Shown: positions 10,800 through 22,969, numbered from the stretch's first letter. The stretch: 64,000 nt of DNA from Lophius americanus (GCA_037951165.1 JBBDHG010000097.1:2172501-2236500), one strand, 5' to 3'. The notes: generated by a model from the sequence alone, not told the origin. Numbers and translations are program-made.

Positions 10800-11112
10800 C
10801 CTACAGTCACCTGGAAGCTGAATGCTTTTAGGAACACAAACCCTTGAACTGAACAGTTTTCCTCACAGTGAGATCAAACGTTCCGCGTTGAAATGAGGTT
10901 ATTTGACACGGTGTCAGAACGTCTCTTCTCTGGGTGTGTTTGTAGACCACAGTCCAACCTTCTTGGTACAAGAAGCAAAAAAACTGGTCGTTCTGCATTA
11001 TAAATTCTGCATTATGCATCTTAAATAATATAATTTATGGTAACAACATTAGTTGTAGCACACCAGAGTAATTAAAACCGATGAAAATGGTTAGTTGTGT
11101 AATCTTCAAGCT
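10800..11112 (-). promoter_or_regulatory. Proximal 5' region of P450 copy 1
   Basis: About 310 bp separate the P450 start codon from the LINE 3' tail. On the minus strand an AT-rich TTTATAATG lies near 11000, a possible TATA-like element. A 13-bp palindrome TGACACGGTGTCA lies at 10904-10916. A 63-codon upstream frame (11019-10828) ends 28 nt before the P450 ATG. No transcription start can be fixed from sequence alone. Confidence 0.35.
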
Positions 11113-12863
11113 TTAATAATAATAATAATAATAATACATTTAATTTATAATGCACTTTGGGAGCTGAAATTGCAGTTTGAGTTAAATCTCAAACTGCTAC
11201 AAAGTGCTACAAAGTAAAAGCAGATAAAAGCATCAATAAAAGCCTGATCAAAAAGCAGCAATATTAATTAAGGTTATAGGTTCTGCTAAAAAGGAAAGTT
11301 TTAAGTCCTTTTTTAAATGTGTCAGTCGTCTGTGGAGCCCCCAGATGGTCAGGGAGGGCATTCCACACATGAGGAGCAGCAGAACAGAAGGCCCGATCAC
11401 CCATGGTGCTGAGCTTAGTCCGGGGAAGGAGGAGGAGGTGTGAGTGGGTAGAACGGAGGGATCGTGTCGAGGTCAGTGGGGTGAGTAGTTCTTTCAGGTA
11501 GGGGGGTGCGTTACCATGGATGCACTGGTGAGTGAGGAGAGAGATCTTATAATCAATCCTGGTGGAGATGGGAAGCCAATGAAGGGAATGAAGAACAGGG
11601 GTGATGTGTTAGTGTTTACGAACTCTCATCAGGATCCTTGCAGCACTGTTTTGAACATACTGAAGTCTTTGAAGACTTTTATCAGGGATCCCGATGAGAA
11701 GTGAGTTACAGTAATCCAGTCGGGAGGAGACGAACGCGTGGACCAGCTTTTCAGCGTCACTCAAGGTGAGTGAAGAACGGAGTTAGGAAATATTTCTGAG
11801 TAGATGAAAGGAGATCTTGCAGATGTGTTTGATGTGGGATTCAAAAGTGAGTTGAGGGTCAAATCTTACACCGAGGTTGGTGACTGATTAAGAGAAGGGA
11901 ATGTCATGACCAGAGAAGGTAATACTGGTTATGGAGGAAGACTGGGTCTGATTAGGGTGCCAATTAAAATAGCTTCGGTTTTGGAGCTGTTCAACTGGAG
12001 AAAGTTGTTTTTCATCCACACCTTTATCTCCTCCAGACAAGCGCGGAGAGATGACAGGGGAGATGATGATGACGATGAGGATGGAGAGGCTGTGGAGGAA
12101 CATGTGTCAGTTTTTATGTAGATTTGCGTGTCATCAGCGTAACAATGGAATGAGGGTCCATGTCGACTGATGACACGGCCAAGGGGGAGCATGTACAGTA
12201 TGAAGAGAATGGGGCCAAGACTGATCCCTGGGGGACTCCACAGGTGACGGTGTGTGTTCCGGGACCTTGAACTTCCAAGGGAAACGTATTCTGTTCTGTC
12301 AGTCAGGTAGGATTGAAACCAATTTAGGGCGGTGGCAGTGAGTCCAGTGGTGTGATGTAGGCGGTGTAGGAGTATTCCATGGTCAACTGTGTCGAAGGCA
12401 GCAGACAAATCAAGGAGAATCAGGAGGGAAGGTGAACCAGCATCTGCTGCCATCCGTAGGTCATTAGTGACTCTAAGCAGAGCTGTTTCTGTGCTGTGGG
12501 CGGAGCGGAAACCAGACTGAAAGGTTTCAAAGAGGTTGTTGTATTTGAGGTGGTACTGGAGGTGGGCAGCAACTACTTTTTCCAGAACTTTGGAGAGGAA
12601 TGGGAGTTTGGAAATAGGCCTTTAATTAGCAAAAAGTTCTGGATCGAGAGTGGGTTTTTTGAGGAGTGGTCTGATTATGGCGGCTTATAGGGCAGATGGA
12701 ACACAGCCGGCCTGGAGGGATTGATTTATTACAGCGGTGATCAGGGGACTGATGGAAGAGATGTTTGTTTTCTCTAGGGCTGTAGGAAAGGGGTCGATGG
12801 CACAGGTGGAGGGCTTCATCGTCCTGATGATAACCTCAACCTCCTGCTGTGAGATTTCAGATT
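11113..12863 (-). mobile_element. L2/Rex1-like LINE, 5'-truncated, unit 1
   Basis: The minus strand carries reverse transcriptase motifs: LLDLSAAFDTVDHGILL, YADDTQIY (catalytic YADD) and FLQLNSSKTEAILIG, then SRLDYCNSLL and LHWLPI near the end. The 3' end is a (TAA)n tail at 11113-11135. The endonuclease domain is missing. In this unit a frameshift after SLGSSRS (near 12260) replaces the expected TQGSVLGP context, and further stops follow. It is a dead copy. Its tail lies about 310 bp upstream of the P450 start codon. Confidence 0.88.
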
Positions 12864-12881
12864 TCACAGCAGGAGGTTGAG
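12835..12881. repeat. Perfect 18-bp inverted repeat at LINE/MITE junction, unit 1
   Basis: The arms are 12835-12852 (CTCAACCTCCTGCTGTGA) and 12864-12881, its exact reverse complement, with an 11-nt loop. The left arm is ordinary LINE sequence, also present at copy 4. The right arm is an inverted copy added at the breakpoint, immediately before the MITE right half. Confidence 0.95.
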
Positions 12882-12890
12882 ATTTCAGAT

Positions 12891-13124
12891 AAAAGCCTTA
12901 TATAAGCCTTATAATGAAGGCAACACATGCTTTAAGTGTCTATATTAGATATATTAGCCTACTATCAAGATGATAAGTAGGCTATAAATACATAATGAGC
13001 ATTCATGATTAAACGTTTATTTTACCTGCAGCGCATCCTGGAGAGAATGACGCACCACGTGACTACTCTGCTGTACGATGGTGCTTTAAGTTTAACTTCC
13101 TTTATAATATTAATGTATTTCTAT
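12891..13124 (+). mobile_element. hAT-type MITE, right half, unit 1
   Basis: It starts AAAAGCCTTATATAAGCC and matches the unsplit element at 60599 from its middle to TATTTCTAT, including CACCACGTGACTACTCTGC. It lacks the first part, which sits at 1843 in this unit and at 17007 next to the following unit's block. Confidence 0.7.
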
Positions 13125-13341
13125 ATAGAAATACAATACAGAAATCAGATTTTGGATGTCATTTTTATTTTAGGATTATTCTCTTAAAAGTTTGTCAAGA
13201 AAACCTCTGAGCTGTAAATACTTGTAGAAACCTTAACCCCCAGTGAGCACACTGAACAGGGACATTTCTGCTTTTCCATTTATTTTTGATCACTGCTGTC
13301 TTGGATTTACATTTTCTAAATGCCATGGAGTTTATGTTTAT

Positions 13342-13482
13342 GTCTCCTGGTATCTCATCCATGTTCTTGAGACTGTGCTGGGAGACTAAGAAAAACCTTC
13401 TTGCAACTGCAAGCAGGGACAAACCATCCTAGAGGAGCTGGACCACCTCTGCAGGGTCAGTGGGCTGCAGGTACTGCCTCAT
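13342..13482 (-). mobile_element. Tc1 transposase N-terminal fragment, unit 1
   Basis: This is a second, shorter copy of the Tc1 N-terminus. The minus strand from ATG at 13482 gives MRQYLQP, later LLAVARRFFLVSQHSLKNMDEIPGD. It ends where the region joins a tRNA-spacer duplicate (13200-13340 matches 1605-1745). It is non-functional. Confidence 0.65.
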
Positions 13483-14685
13483 GTCAAAAGTAGTGACAAA
13501 AACACCAGCAGAACACAAAACTAGAGCAGAATCAGTCAGGAAAGAAAGGTAGATGCAAAATCAATGTCTTTCAAACAAATCTGGATTTAGATAAATCATT
13601 TTAGGAATATATATTGTCATTTGAAGAATACATATCTGTATTTCTTAATACATATATGAATGTATCTCTAGATAAAACAATATTTAATAAAAATTCTTAA
13701 AATCCATCAGGTTTTAGATTAAAAGAAGATTGTTCTAAATGTAGATTTGAATTTAAACAAACCATCTAACTAAATCATATCTGGATTAAATTGACCATTA
13801 TAGAAAATATGAATATTTGTTTATCTGGATTCAAAATAAATCTTTTTATCATATCAAATGTATCTGGATAAAGATAAAAACATTTCTTTGTAATGTCTTT
13901 GAGACTGTGTCAGTTGAAGAAGAAAGTATTAGTTCCAACTGCTGCTTTAGTGAGACGCAAATCTGGGAAGGCTCACTTTCTACTCAAAAGTAAAACACAT
14001 CCTCAAAAGTAGAAAAAAGCACTAAGAGAGCGAAAGACTCCGCCAAGGGCCAAATCCTGTCTCTGAACCTCCTTTATTTCTTCATCTTTTGCTATAAACA
14101 GACATTATTGTGTCATTTCCTGTTCCTCTCAAGTATAAAACATCAAAGGAACAACAGGACCCAAGGTTCAGGAAAAATTCATGCCGATTTCTCCATCGAT
14201 GTCTGAGTTGTTGGTTATTGTCAGTCTCTAAATCTACTGCAACTACACTAACTATATAGAAGAAATATAGTTAGAGAAAAAAGAAAAAATGGACACAGCT
14301 TCAAGGGAGTGCCTCAACAAACTGCTTATTATTTATATTTGATTTTATTTTAAAAGCCTTGAAACACGTATCGCCACCAACATTTATTAATCATTATTAG
14401 ATTTAACAAAACCTGCATATGGGTAAAATCTTTATGCATATATATCCAATAGTTTTTCCATAATTTTTCTAACAAATAAACGAAAAGAAAAAATAACAGG
14501 CTGAAAAACAAAATCTCCTTTCTTAGCCGAAGTATAATGAAAAAGGCGCGTGCAGAACTCTGTCCATCTGAGCATTTACGATTCTTTTCACCACGTGTGA
14601 GTGGTGAGACCTACAAGCCATCATGGTCTATTTAAATGAATAGACTGCAATAATTCCTAAAACTTCTCCCCAAATGTTTAAAAGT
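13483..14685. other. AT-rich spacer before tRNA-Pro(TGG), no gene seen
   Basis: About 1.2 kb of AT-rich sequence with many repeated short words (ATCTGGAT, AATCAT) and no recognised gene. The equivalents are 28590-29792 and 43733-44934. Confidence 0.5.
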
Positions 14686-14757
14686 GGGCTCGTCCGGGAT
14701 TTGAACCCGGGACCTCTCGCACCCAAAGCGAGAATCATACCCCTAGACCAACGAGCC
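14686..14757 (-). tRNA. tRNA-Pro (anticodon TGG)
   Basis: A 72-nt minus-strand tRNA identical in frame to the AGG genes except for loop TTTGGGT, giving anticodon TGG (proline, reads CCA/CCG). Acceptor stem, T-arm CCGGG/CCCGG, box B and the C discriminator are all intact. It sits between the AT-rich spacer and the Tc1 remnant. Confidence 0.93.
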
Positions 14758-14903
14758 TCTGACAAAAGAGTTTGCAGCTGGAAATAATTACGGCATGTGC
14801 CGTGATTAGACTTGAGCCTGGTGATGTGGCACTTTGATGCCAGGTGGAACTCAGGGTCTTCTTGACCAGTGTAGGGTCTTATAGAGGGTCTGAGTTTCAT
14901 CCT

Positions 14904-15558
14904 GGTACCTAACAACAGTCCGGGTACCGTTGGCTAACCCTTTGGAGGTCTGGTAGACCATCCAAGGATCTGTCTGCCCAGGCCGTCACTGACCCACCAC
15001 CAAACCGGTCCTGCTGGATGATGATGCAGGAACATTACGTTCTCCACGGCGTCTCCAGACTCTGTCACAAGAGTCACATGACCACCGTTTGAACCTGCTC
15101 TCATCTGAGAAGAGAACGGGGTACCATTTGAGAACCTGCAAATTCTGCTGTTCTCTGGTGAACACCAATTGACCTCGACGGTGCTGGGCTGTGAGCAAAG
15201 GTCCCAGTGGAGGACGTTGGGGCCTCAGGCCACCCTCAAGCAGTCTGTTGCTTACAGTTTTGTCAGAAACATCACTCCACTAGCCCACAGGAGGTCATTT
15301 TTAAGGAATCTGGCAGTTCTCCTCCTGTTCCTCCTCACACTCAGGAGCAGATACCGGTCTGGCTGCTGGGTTGTTGTACTTTTACCGATCTGTCAAGCTC
15401 TCCGCGTGTAACAGCCTGTCTCCTGGTATCTCATCCATGCTCTTGAGACTGTGCTGGGAGACTAAGAAAAACCTTCTTGCAACTGCAAGCAAGGATAAAC
15501 CATCCTAGAGGAGCTTGACTACCTCTGCAGGGTCAGTGGGCTGCAGGTACTGCCTCAT
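14904..15558 (-). mobile_element. Tc1/mariner transposase remnant, unit 2
   Basis: On the minus strand, from MRQYLQP at 15558, the remnant passes through the helix-turn-helix (SRAWMRYQETG) to LTAQHRR and the DDE-domain segment WYPVLFSDESRF (first catalytic Asp region), RVWRRRGER and GGGSVTAW. It then degenerates and ends near GGTACC at 14904. The remaining DDE residues and the element's terminal repeats are not seen. Frameshifts and a stop are present. Confidence 0.85.
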
Positions 15559-16003
15559 GTCATATGTAGTGACTAAAACACCAGCAGAACACAAAACTAG
15601 AGCAAAATCAGTCAGGAAAGAAAAGTAGAGCGAGATGAATTGTGGCCACCACCTGCAGAACCATTCCCTTTTGGGGGGTTGTCATGCTTTTGCCTCTCCA
15701 TTGCACCTGTTGTCACTTTCATTTGCACCAAAGTAGGTGAAACTGATTCAAAACCACCTGTGCTTCATAAATGGACAGATTGATAGCCCTGAAGTTTAAC
15801 TGACTTGGTGTCACACTGTGATGATTAAGTGTTCCTTTCATTTTTTTGAGTGGTGTATATTCAGTCTATCACTAAATGTTGGTGCTGCTATGAGCTGCAG
15901 TGAATTATCTGTGACGGGTCAGATCAGTTGGTGCTGGTCGTTCCACAAGTTTCAGAGACTAGTCCCAATTATTAATTTCTGTCTACACCAGATGGTCAAA
16001 AAT

Positions 16004-16075
16004 GGGCTCGTCCGGGATTTGAACCCGGGACCTCTCGCACCCTAAGCGAGAATCATGCCCCTAGACCAACGAGCC
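16004..16075 (-). tRNA. tRNA-Pro (anticodon AGG), unit 2
   Basis: Same 72-nt sequence as the gene at 840, with loop TTAGGGT, GGGGCATG in the D-loop, and box B and the C discriminator intact. Confidence 0.93.
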
Positions 16076-16193
16076 TCCACATACAGATGTTCACAGCTGG
16101 AAATAGTTCTGGGAAGTCAGATATAGCTGGTGATGTGGCAACTTCATGCTAGACATCCTACATGGATCAACAGCACCATCTGCTGGTCCCTGT

Positions 16194-16194
<1 letters not shown>

Positions 16195-16245
<51 letters not shown>

Positions 16246-16264
16246 GACAGAGAGAGAGAGATAG
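16195..16264. repeat. GA-rich microsatellite, unit 2
   Basis: A (GA)n run with two GACA interruptions, as in units 1 and 4. Confidence 0.95.
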
Positions 16265-16429
16265 AAGATCTATTTTTATATGGAGAAAATATGGAGTTGA
16301 CAAAAGCCATGTCCATTATGTACCCAACAAATACCAAATATTTGTGACTTTCTGCATGCCATGGAGTTTATGTTCTTTACAGAAACACTTTGCAGTAATT
16401 CCTAAACTTCTCCCCAAAACGTCAAAAGT

Positions 16430-16537
16430 GGGCTCGTCCGGGATTTGAACCCGGGACCTCTCGCACCCTAGGCGAGAATCATACCCCCAGAGTTTAGGGG
16501 TATGATTCTCTTGGTCGAGGCCCTAGACCAACGAGCC
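16430..16537 (-). pseudogene. Hairpin-interrupted tRNA-Pro(AGG), unit 2
   Basis: It carries the same 36-bp D-arm insertion as the copy at 1266, at the same site, so the insertion predates the unit duplications. Confidence 0.85.
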
Positions 16538-16953
16538 TCCGTACTGGTGATGCCACACATTCTAAATGTCGACAGCACCGCCTGCTGGTTTCACATGACC
16601 TCTGAAACATTGTCCTTATGATGGAGGGAGAGTATCCTCGTACTGAATGGAAAAAAAAACCTCTGTCCGGCAGAGAGCAAATATTTGGTATTTGTTTGGC
16701 ACACAATGGACATGGCTTTTGTCAACTCCATATTTTCTCCATATATTCTCTTAAACGTTTGACCAAAAAACCTCTGAGCTGTAAATACTTGTAGAAACCT
16801 TAACCCCCAGTGAGCAGACTGAACAGGGACATTTCTGCTTTTCCATTTATATTTGATCACTGCTGTCCTGGATTTACATTTTCTAAATGCCATAGAGTTT
16901 ATGTTCCTTACAGAAACCGAATGCATAACTCCTAAACTTCTCCCCAAATGTTT

Positions 16954-17009
16954 GGGGATTTGAACCGGGGACCTCTCGCACCCAAAGCGAGAATCATACC
17001 CCTAGACCA
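16954..17009 (-). pseudogene. Truncated tRNA-Pro(TGG) remnant, unit 2
   Basis: Same deletion of the 3' acceptor strand and same fusion to the MITE as at 1790. Confidence 0.85.
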
Positions 17010-17071
17010 GGGGTCGGCAACCCAAAATGTTGAAAGAGCCATATTGGACCAAAAAAACAAAAAACAAATCT
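17007..17071 (+). mobile_element. hAT-type MITE, left half, unit 2
   Basis: Starts CCAGGGGTCGGCAACCC and breaks at the same base as unit 1, directly before TTCTGACAG. Confidence 0.7.
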
Positions 17072-18125
17072 TTCTGACAGTTTTACAGTTGATTACAGCC
17101 TTCATCAAGGCTAGCATGCAGTAATGCGTCTACTGACACACAGGCCACCTGCACAAATTCTGCTTGCTCCTTGACATCTAGGGTCCATTCAGACGTCAGC
17201 ATACAAGGTAGTGATTTTTAAACAGACGTGAGAAGATAATTACGAAGGCTTAAAGAGCTCTAGGCCCTGCAGAAACACATACGAGTAACCAAAAGAAAAG
17301 GATTAATTTGACAGCACATATGCAACATTCAGAACATATCCAGCACAACATAATACACGTGAAATATACAATATATGACACAATTTAGTCCACAGAAACA
17401 AATTTGAATTGTTTTAATTTTGACACATTTAAGACACTTTTCCCGGAAGGCAAGTGTCGTGAACATGAGCACTACACTTATGTTCATATGCTCATATGTA
17501 ACCACATGAGCATTGTGGTTACATTTGGGTTAAATATACCCCAGGGTTGGCATCCATTTTGTCATTTAGATTCTTCCAAATGTCACCACCTTATCATCCA
17601 AGTACAACAATAAAGATCCTTGAATCTTGAATAATTGACATAATTTCACTAAATCAATATTCGCACAAGAGGGGGGTCAGATGATTGTATAAACCGATGA
17701 AGAAGACAAGGATTGTTCATAAGACTAACCCTAACCCTCTCATCAAGACTGGAATACTCCATCCCAGATATGCTTTCTGTGTTTGAAAGGTTATAATACC
17801 ACTATCCTCTAAAGCCTCCACATGAAGTAAAGCTGCATGTTCTGGCAGACAGGATGCAACTGTAAGATCAACTGTGGTGTAAAGAGGGGAAACACCTTAA
17901 GTGGTTGTATTTTCAAATAGTCTGCTACTTCCAACATTAATGACATTTGAAGCATTTATATTTAAAGTGCCTGTTGCAGAAGTGTCTGGAGGACGGTGAG
18001 ATAATTGAGGTGTCCTCCATCTAACACATGGACAATGTCTCTCTTCTTGGTTGTTAGATAGAAACGTAAGGGAGGCAACTTTATCTTCTCATACAGTTCT
18101 CCTACTGTGATATTATCCTGTAATG

Positions 18126-18698
18126 CAGGGGTTCCCAAACTTCTCAGCCTATAACCCCCAGAAAAACGATGCCAGAGACTGGAGACGCCCATAAGAAACA
18201 GAAGAAAAAGTGCGCACAGGACGCACACACTAATAGGTGTATCCAAACACGGACATAACGACAACACAAAAGAACACAACAGCCTGAGAACCATGATATG
18301 ATTTCACATATAACAAATTACTATAAGATAAAAGCCGAATATGTCAGTCAAAGAAATCTCCATGTAACTTATGTGTGAACATTGTTGCTGTCATGTGCAA
18401 ACTTAATTTTGACACAATCCTTTCATTTCCATGTTAGCAGAAGAATACCTCAGTCAAAATAATAGCCAGAAGCTAAAGCACTGAGTAAACATGTGAACAT
18501 TGATGGGTAGGCACTGTGCCTGGAGCACAGTCCATTCTGGGTTTAATTTTGGAGATCATTCTCCGCGTTTAGACGCAATCTGTTTTTATTTTTAATAAAT
18601 GTCAGTGCCGAGAAAGTCTTTTCACAAAGGTATGTAGAGCCAAACGGAGTCAGTACGTCCATGGCGGCCCTGGATAGCTGTGGATATTCTCTCTCGTC
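18126..18698 (-). mobile_element. hAT remnant, unit 2 (less decayed C-terminus)
   Basis: The terminal repeat CAGGGGTTCCCAAAC is followed on the minus strand by FGSTYLCEKTFSAL and then KNRLRLNAENDLQN before a stop. This keeps the family-like frame that units 1 and 3 have lost. Confidence 0.75.
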
Positions 18699-19540
18699 TT
18701 AAATCCACAACTCAGCAAGTGTCTTTGATTTAAAATCTGTTTTTAAGGTCGTTCTCCATGTCGGATGACAGATGACTTGTGGTAGTTACAGTGAATGGTG
18801 TTCTTATCCAGTCATATTTTTCCGGAGCTGTTTCGATCCACTTTCCTCTTGTATGCGTGGGTTTTATCATTGAGCGAAATGATGCTTGTGTTTTCGCCTC
18901 CCAATGACATGTTAAGTTAGTTCAGTCGTTAAAATATTCTTTTTTTTCACAATTTTCTTCACAATTATCTGTCCATTCGGCGGAAAAAATCTACTTATCC
19001 ATTCGGCAAGAAAGCGGTGCTTGGTTTTCAAGTGTCCATCCAAACCCATCCAAATGTTTGGGTGATTCTTCTGAGGATTCTTTGGAGGGGTTTGAGTCTT
19101 GCTCCCAGCTAGATGTTCATAGAAACCGTTGCTTCTTGTGTGCTTTCCTTTAAGTCTGCGGTAGCCAAAAACAGCCAGTTGATCACCATAGGCTGGGATA
19201 TAGCCTTTAGCGGGTCATCTGTTACGAGTCTTATAATACTACAGTCAATGTATAATGAATGAATATTTCATAAAGGTTTCGGTTAAAGGTCAGGAGCTTT
19301 TGGCTCTTTTGGCTTTGGCCTATGTCAAATCTTCAAATGTCCTACATTAACTACCTTCTCCTGTTGCATTCATTGTATGTCTTCCTCAGGCACATGTAGT
19401 GATCTTAATTCATCCAGCTTTTGACAGTTTAGAGCACCTCAGCACCTCTGTGGAAAAAAAGTCTTTCCTGTTAACATACATCCAGGAATGCTTCTGGACA
19501 CATCGTCAGTGATGTTCCTGGATTCATCGGGTGTTTCGGG

Positions 19541-20095
19541 TCTTTCAACATCACAATACGTCCTCCGCCCTCCGTGTCCTGTCAGTCCTCACCTCGATTC
19601 CTGCGTTCGCCACCTTTGGATCACTTGAGTCCCTGTACTGCACTACTTCTTTCGTTCTTGCACCTTGAATACTTCTTCCAAAGAGCTGAAGGGCGGTCGC
19701 AGTTTGTTTTGCCCATATAGTACAATGTTGCTCAGACTCTTAGGCAGTCCGAGCAATCTCCTCAGGTTGTTTCTGACCCTCCTCTCTAAGGTCTCTACTG
19801 TATGCTTCCGGGCCCTTTCATGCCGTTGCCTACGGTGCCATTAAACACAATGTAGAACCCTGAGCTCGAAGGCCTTTCCTCTCCACTACCCTGAACCGTT
19901 TGCACAACGATACTGACGATGACGGTGGTCATAGCTTGTTTTTTCCCATCAGCCTCCCCGTTCTCTTTTGCCTCCAGAATTCGATCAACATCTTCATCTA
20001 ATTGCTTCCACAGTTCGGTTTTTCAATTTGATCCTCCTCCTGACAGACTTGATGCTAGAGACGTTAGTTTGAGGCACTTGGAGGTTCTGGGCACT
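19541..20095 (-). mobile_element. Non-LTR pol remnant, unit 2
   Basis: Same broken minus-strand strings (LWKQLDEDVDRIL, LLGLPKSLSNIVLYG) as at 4436, essentially unchanged. Confidence 0.5.
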
Positions 20096-20100
20096 ATGGG

Positions 20101-20235
20101 GTGACTCCGGGCCTGGTGACTCCGGGCCTGGTGACTCCGGGCCTGGTGACTCCGGGCCTGGTGACTCCGGGCCTGGTGACTCCGGGCCTGGTGACTCCGG
20201 GCCTGGTGACTCCGGGCCTGGTGACTCCGGGCCTG
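20101..20235. repeat. 15-bp minisatellite, 9 units, unit 2
   Basis: Nine perfect GTGACTCCGGGCCTG units, one more than in units 1 and 4. Confidence 0.97.
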
Positions 20236-22865
20236 GCCCCTCCTGCGTCTCACCAGGTTGAACACCTGTGCATTATGCTGATCCTGCTCCCAGGAGGCAC
20301 TTCCTCCTCGCTTGGTTAAATGTAACATACATTAATATATTCTATACAGCTGAAAACCTTTTTTGTATTTGAATATTTGGTATTTAAGCATTTTCACAGT
20401 CAGTTTCAGAAAAAAACATTAAACTATGCTCTTAATTCCTCAGCTAAGGAGAAAGGAAGTATTATCACATATCCAATCATTTAAAGTGGTTGCAAAATCA
20501 CACCATTATATTTTATTGGCAGCTTGTGAGAACACTGGATGTTTAATTATTCATCAATAAAACATAGAAGCCTAGAGCAACTGCAATGCAAGTGTTGAAA
20601 ATTCTTGTTTTTAGTAGAAATCTAAAATTGGTAAATATTTATTTATTTGTGAAATAATATTTATTTGTTATAAATGAATATGCAATGAATATAAATAAAA
20701 AAAAATCCAAACAATGTAGCTCCAAAAGATTTGTAGAAACAGGAAATATTTTAACCATCTTATTTGAATATTTTATGGTAGATTAGCTAATAGACTGACT
20801 GACATCACATATTTATTGTAAATGGATCTATCATATTGATATACACAAACAATTTACAGTTGGCCATTTCAAAATAAGATGTTTCGACGTTGTTATAAAA
20901 TTCTCATTGGACTTATTAACTTATAACTAATTTTGCAGTGGTCAAATACGACAATATTGTCAAACGTAAACTACTGTCTAGCCAAATATAAGTAGTTGAA
21001 CAGAAAAAGTAATCATTGGGGACACTGAATACCTGTGTACTTAGAAACTGCAAAAGGCACCTGGTCTGTGGCTGATGATGTTGAGATGATGCACAAGATA
21101 TATTTTATAACGCAGCAGGATTATCAAAAATAAGACAGTGGCAATGCTGCCTGATAAAGTGTGAATAAGATTATATGTCCAATTCTCTATTTAAATAGCT
21201 TTCTCTTGCATCTCATAATCAAAAGTCGTTCTGAACAAATATCCTAACATGATAGTGTAACGTTTATTAACACGAGGAACAGAAGAAAGTATATGCGCAC
21301 CATAAAACTCTAATATAATGCATTAGGGGCCTTGCATAAATTATCCTTGGTTGAAGTAAGGCTCAATATTTCTGTAAATGCTCGTTATGGCATTGGGGTG
21401 TGTCCTACAACAGCCAGGTTATGTATCTAGTTAACGACAGTGCAAATGGACAATATCCGCATGACTCTTCAACACACTGTGCTTCTTCACGGTGCCACAT
21501 TGACATAATGACACAAAGTTATTCACTAGAGCAAAAACTTAACTGTCACTGTTTACAAACCTGGGGTACCATCTAAAAATGATATCCAACATCCACCATC
21601 AGCAGAAGTTAGCTGTTTTAATTGCCTTATTCAGGACACTTTTTCATCCGCCAGCGCGACTGACTTGATTTATATGGACAGACTTGTTTATTTTAATCAT
21701 GACCTGTCGTGCAGGTAAGGTTTTTTTCCTTTTGTTGAGTACCTGTTTAACGTTGTATCTGTCCAGGTTGTGATTGTGGGACACACATACAAAGGGAGGA
21801 GAGATGGTGAGCCACACCCACGGACTACTTTTCTAATGACCCTGCTTCATTGTGCGAGCCAGAGGATCTGCTGCTAAATGATTGACTTACTAATGGACTA
21901 CAGGTAAACTTGCTGCCAGAATGGTAGGAGTGTCAAACCGTTTTTCTTTTCCTTGAACTTTACTGATTCAGAAACACATTTTTTTAACTGAATCGGGTTG
22001 GAAACAGAACTAGATTTTGGACTGAATTCCAATTGAGTTTGAAACCACAATTCAAAATCAACTTCAATTGAATTGAAGTGTTAACATATATGTGCTTTTC
22101 ACAATTGTCAGGGTTATGATGTTGGGTATGATGATAGTTCACTTCTTTTGATTTTGAATCAATCATCTCTCCTGGATTGTAACTGGATTGGTTGGGGCTT
22201 TGGTTCACAACGACCACCACTGGTATGGTTAACAAGCCTGTACCGGCCAGAACTATGGATCTACCCAGATCTCAGGGATAACTCCAGAGCTTTTCAATCC
22301 TGCTTCCTGAAATATCACCCATGTTCACTGGAGAGCGTGTGCAGCAGACTAATGAAGGCGGAGTGTGAGCATGTGGACTTGAAAAATGGTGAACTATTCT
22401 TGTGATAGGTGAAGCCAGGTAAAACCCAAGTACAACACGCACAGTGGCCTCAAGGACACAGAAATAAGACTAAATGTAAATCTTCTTCTTCTACTTTGTT
22501 ATATCTCGGCAGCGGTCGTTGCGAATCCGAGCCCCAAATGATCCGGTCTGGAAAATCAGTTTGGTGGTCCATATTTTGATTTGCGAGAGGTTGGAGGAGA
22601 GGATTTCCTGACACAACCATCCCCAATTTTCCTGGCTTAGGACCGAAGCTAGAAGTACACTGGCTTGTGACCCCTTTGTGGCAGGGTTGTGTGAACTAAT
22701 AAAAATGACAGTTGGGAAAAATTTGCTCTAGCGTACCAGTCATCCGGCAACAAGCCAAAAACTTATCTAGGAATATTCCCTTTTATACCAGAATATATTT
22801 GGGTTCCTTTAGAGTACATTTTGCTTTTGATTTACCATCAATGTCAGTAAGATGCATTTCCAGAC
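20236..22865. other. AT-rich intergenic spacer, unit 2
   Basis: No gene recognised. The 85-codon plus frame at 22148-22405 is identical in protein to that of unit 1. Confidence 0.5.
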
Positions 22866-22871
22866 TTTATT
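22866..22871 (-). promoter_or_regulatory. Polyadenylation signal of P450 copy 2
   Basis: AATAAA about 100 nt past the stop codon. Confidence 0.6.
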
Positions 22872-22969
22872 CATATATTTTGTGTTTTGAAATAAAACAC
22901 AAAAGAATAAACACTCCCAGAGTGGCGTTGAAGCACATGACAGCACTCAAGGAGTAACAGCACAGTTAG

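Noticed and set aside
14628..14915. 95-codon minus-strand frame including WSRGMILALGARGPGFKSR
   Set aside because: This is the tRNA-Pro(TGG) gene and Tc1 flank translated; the same peptide appears wherever this tRNA occurs.
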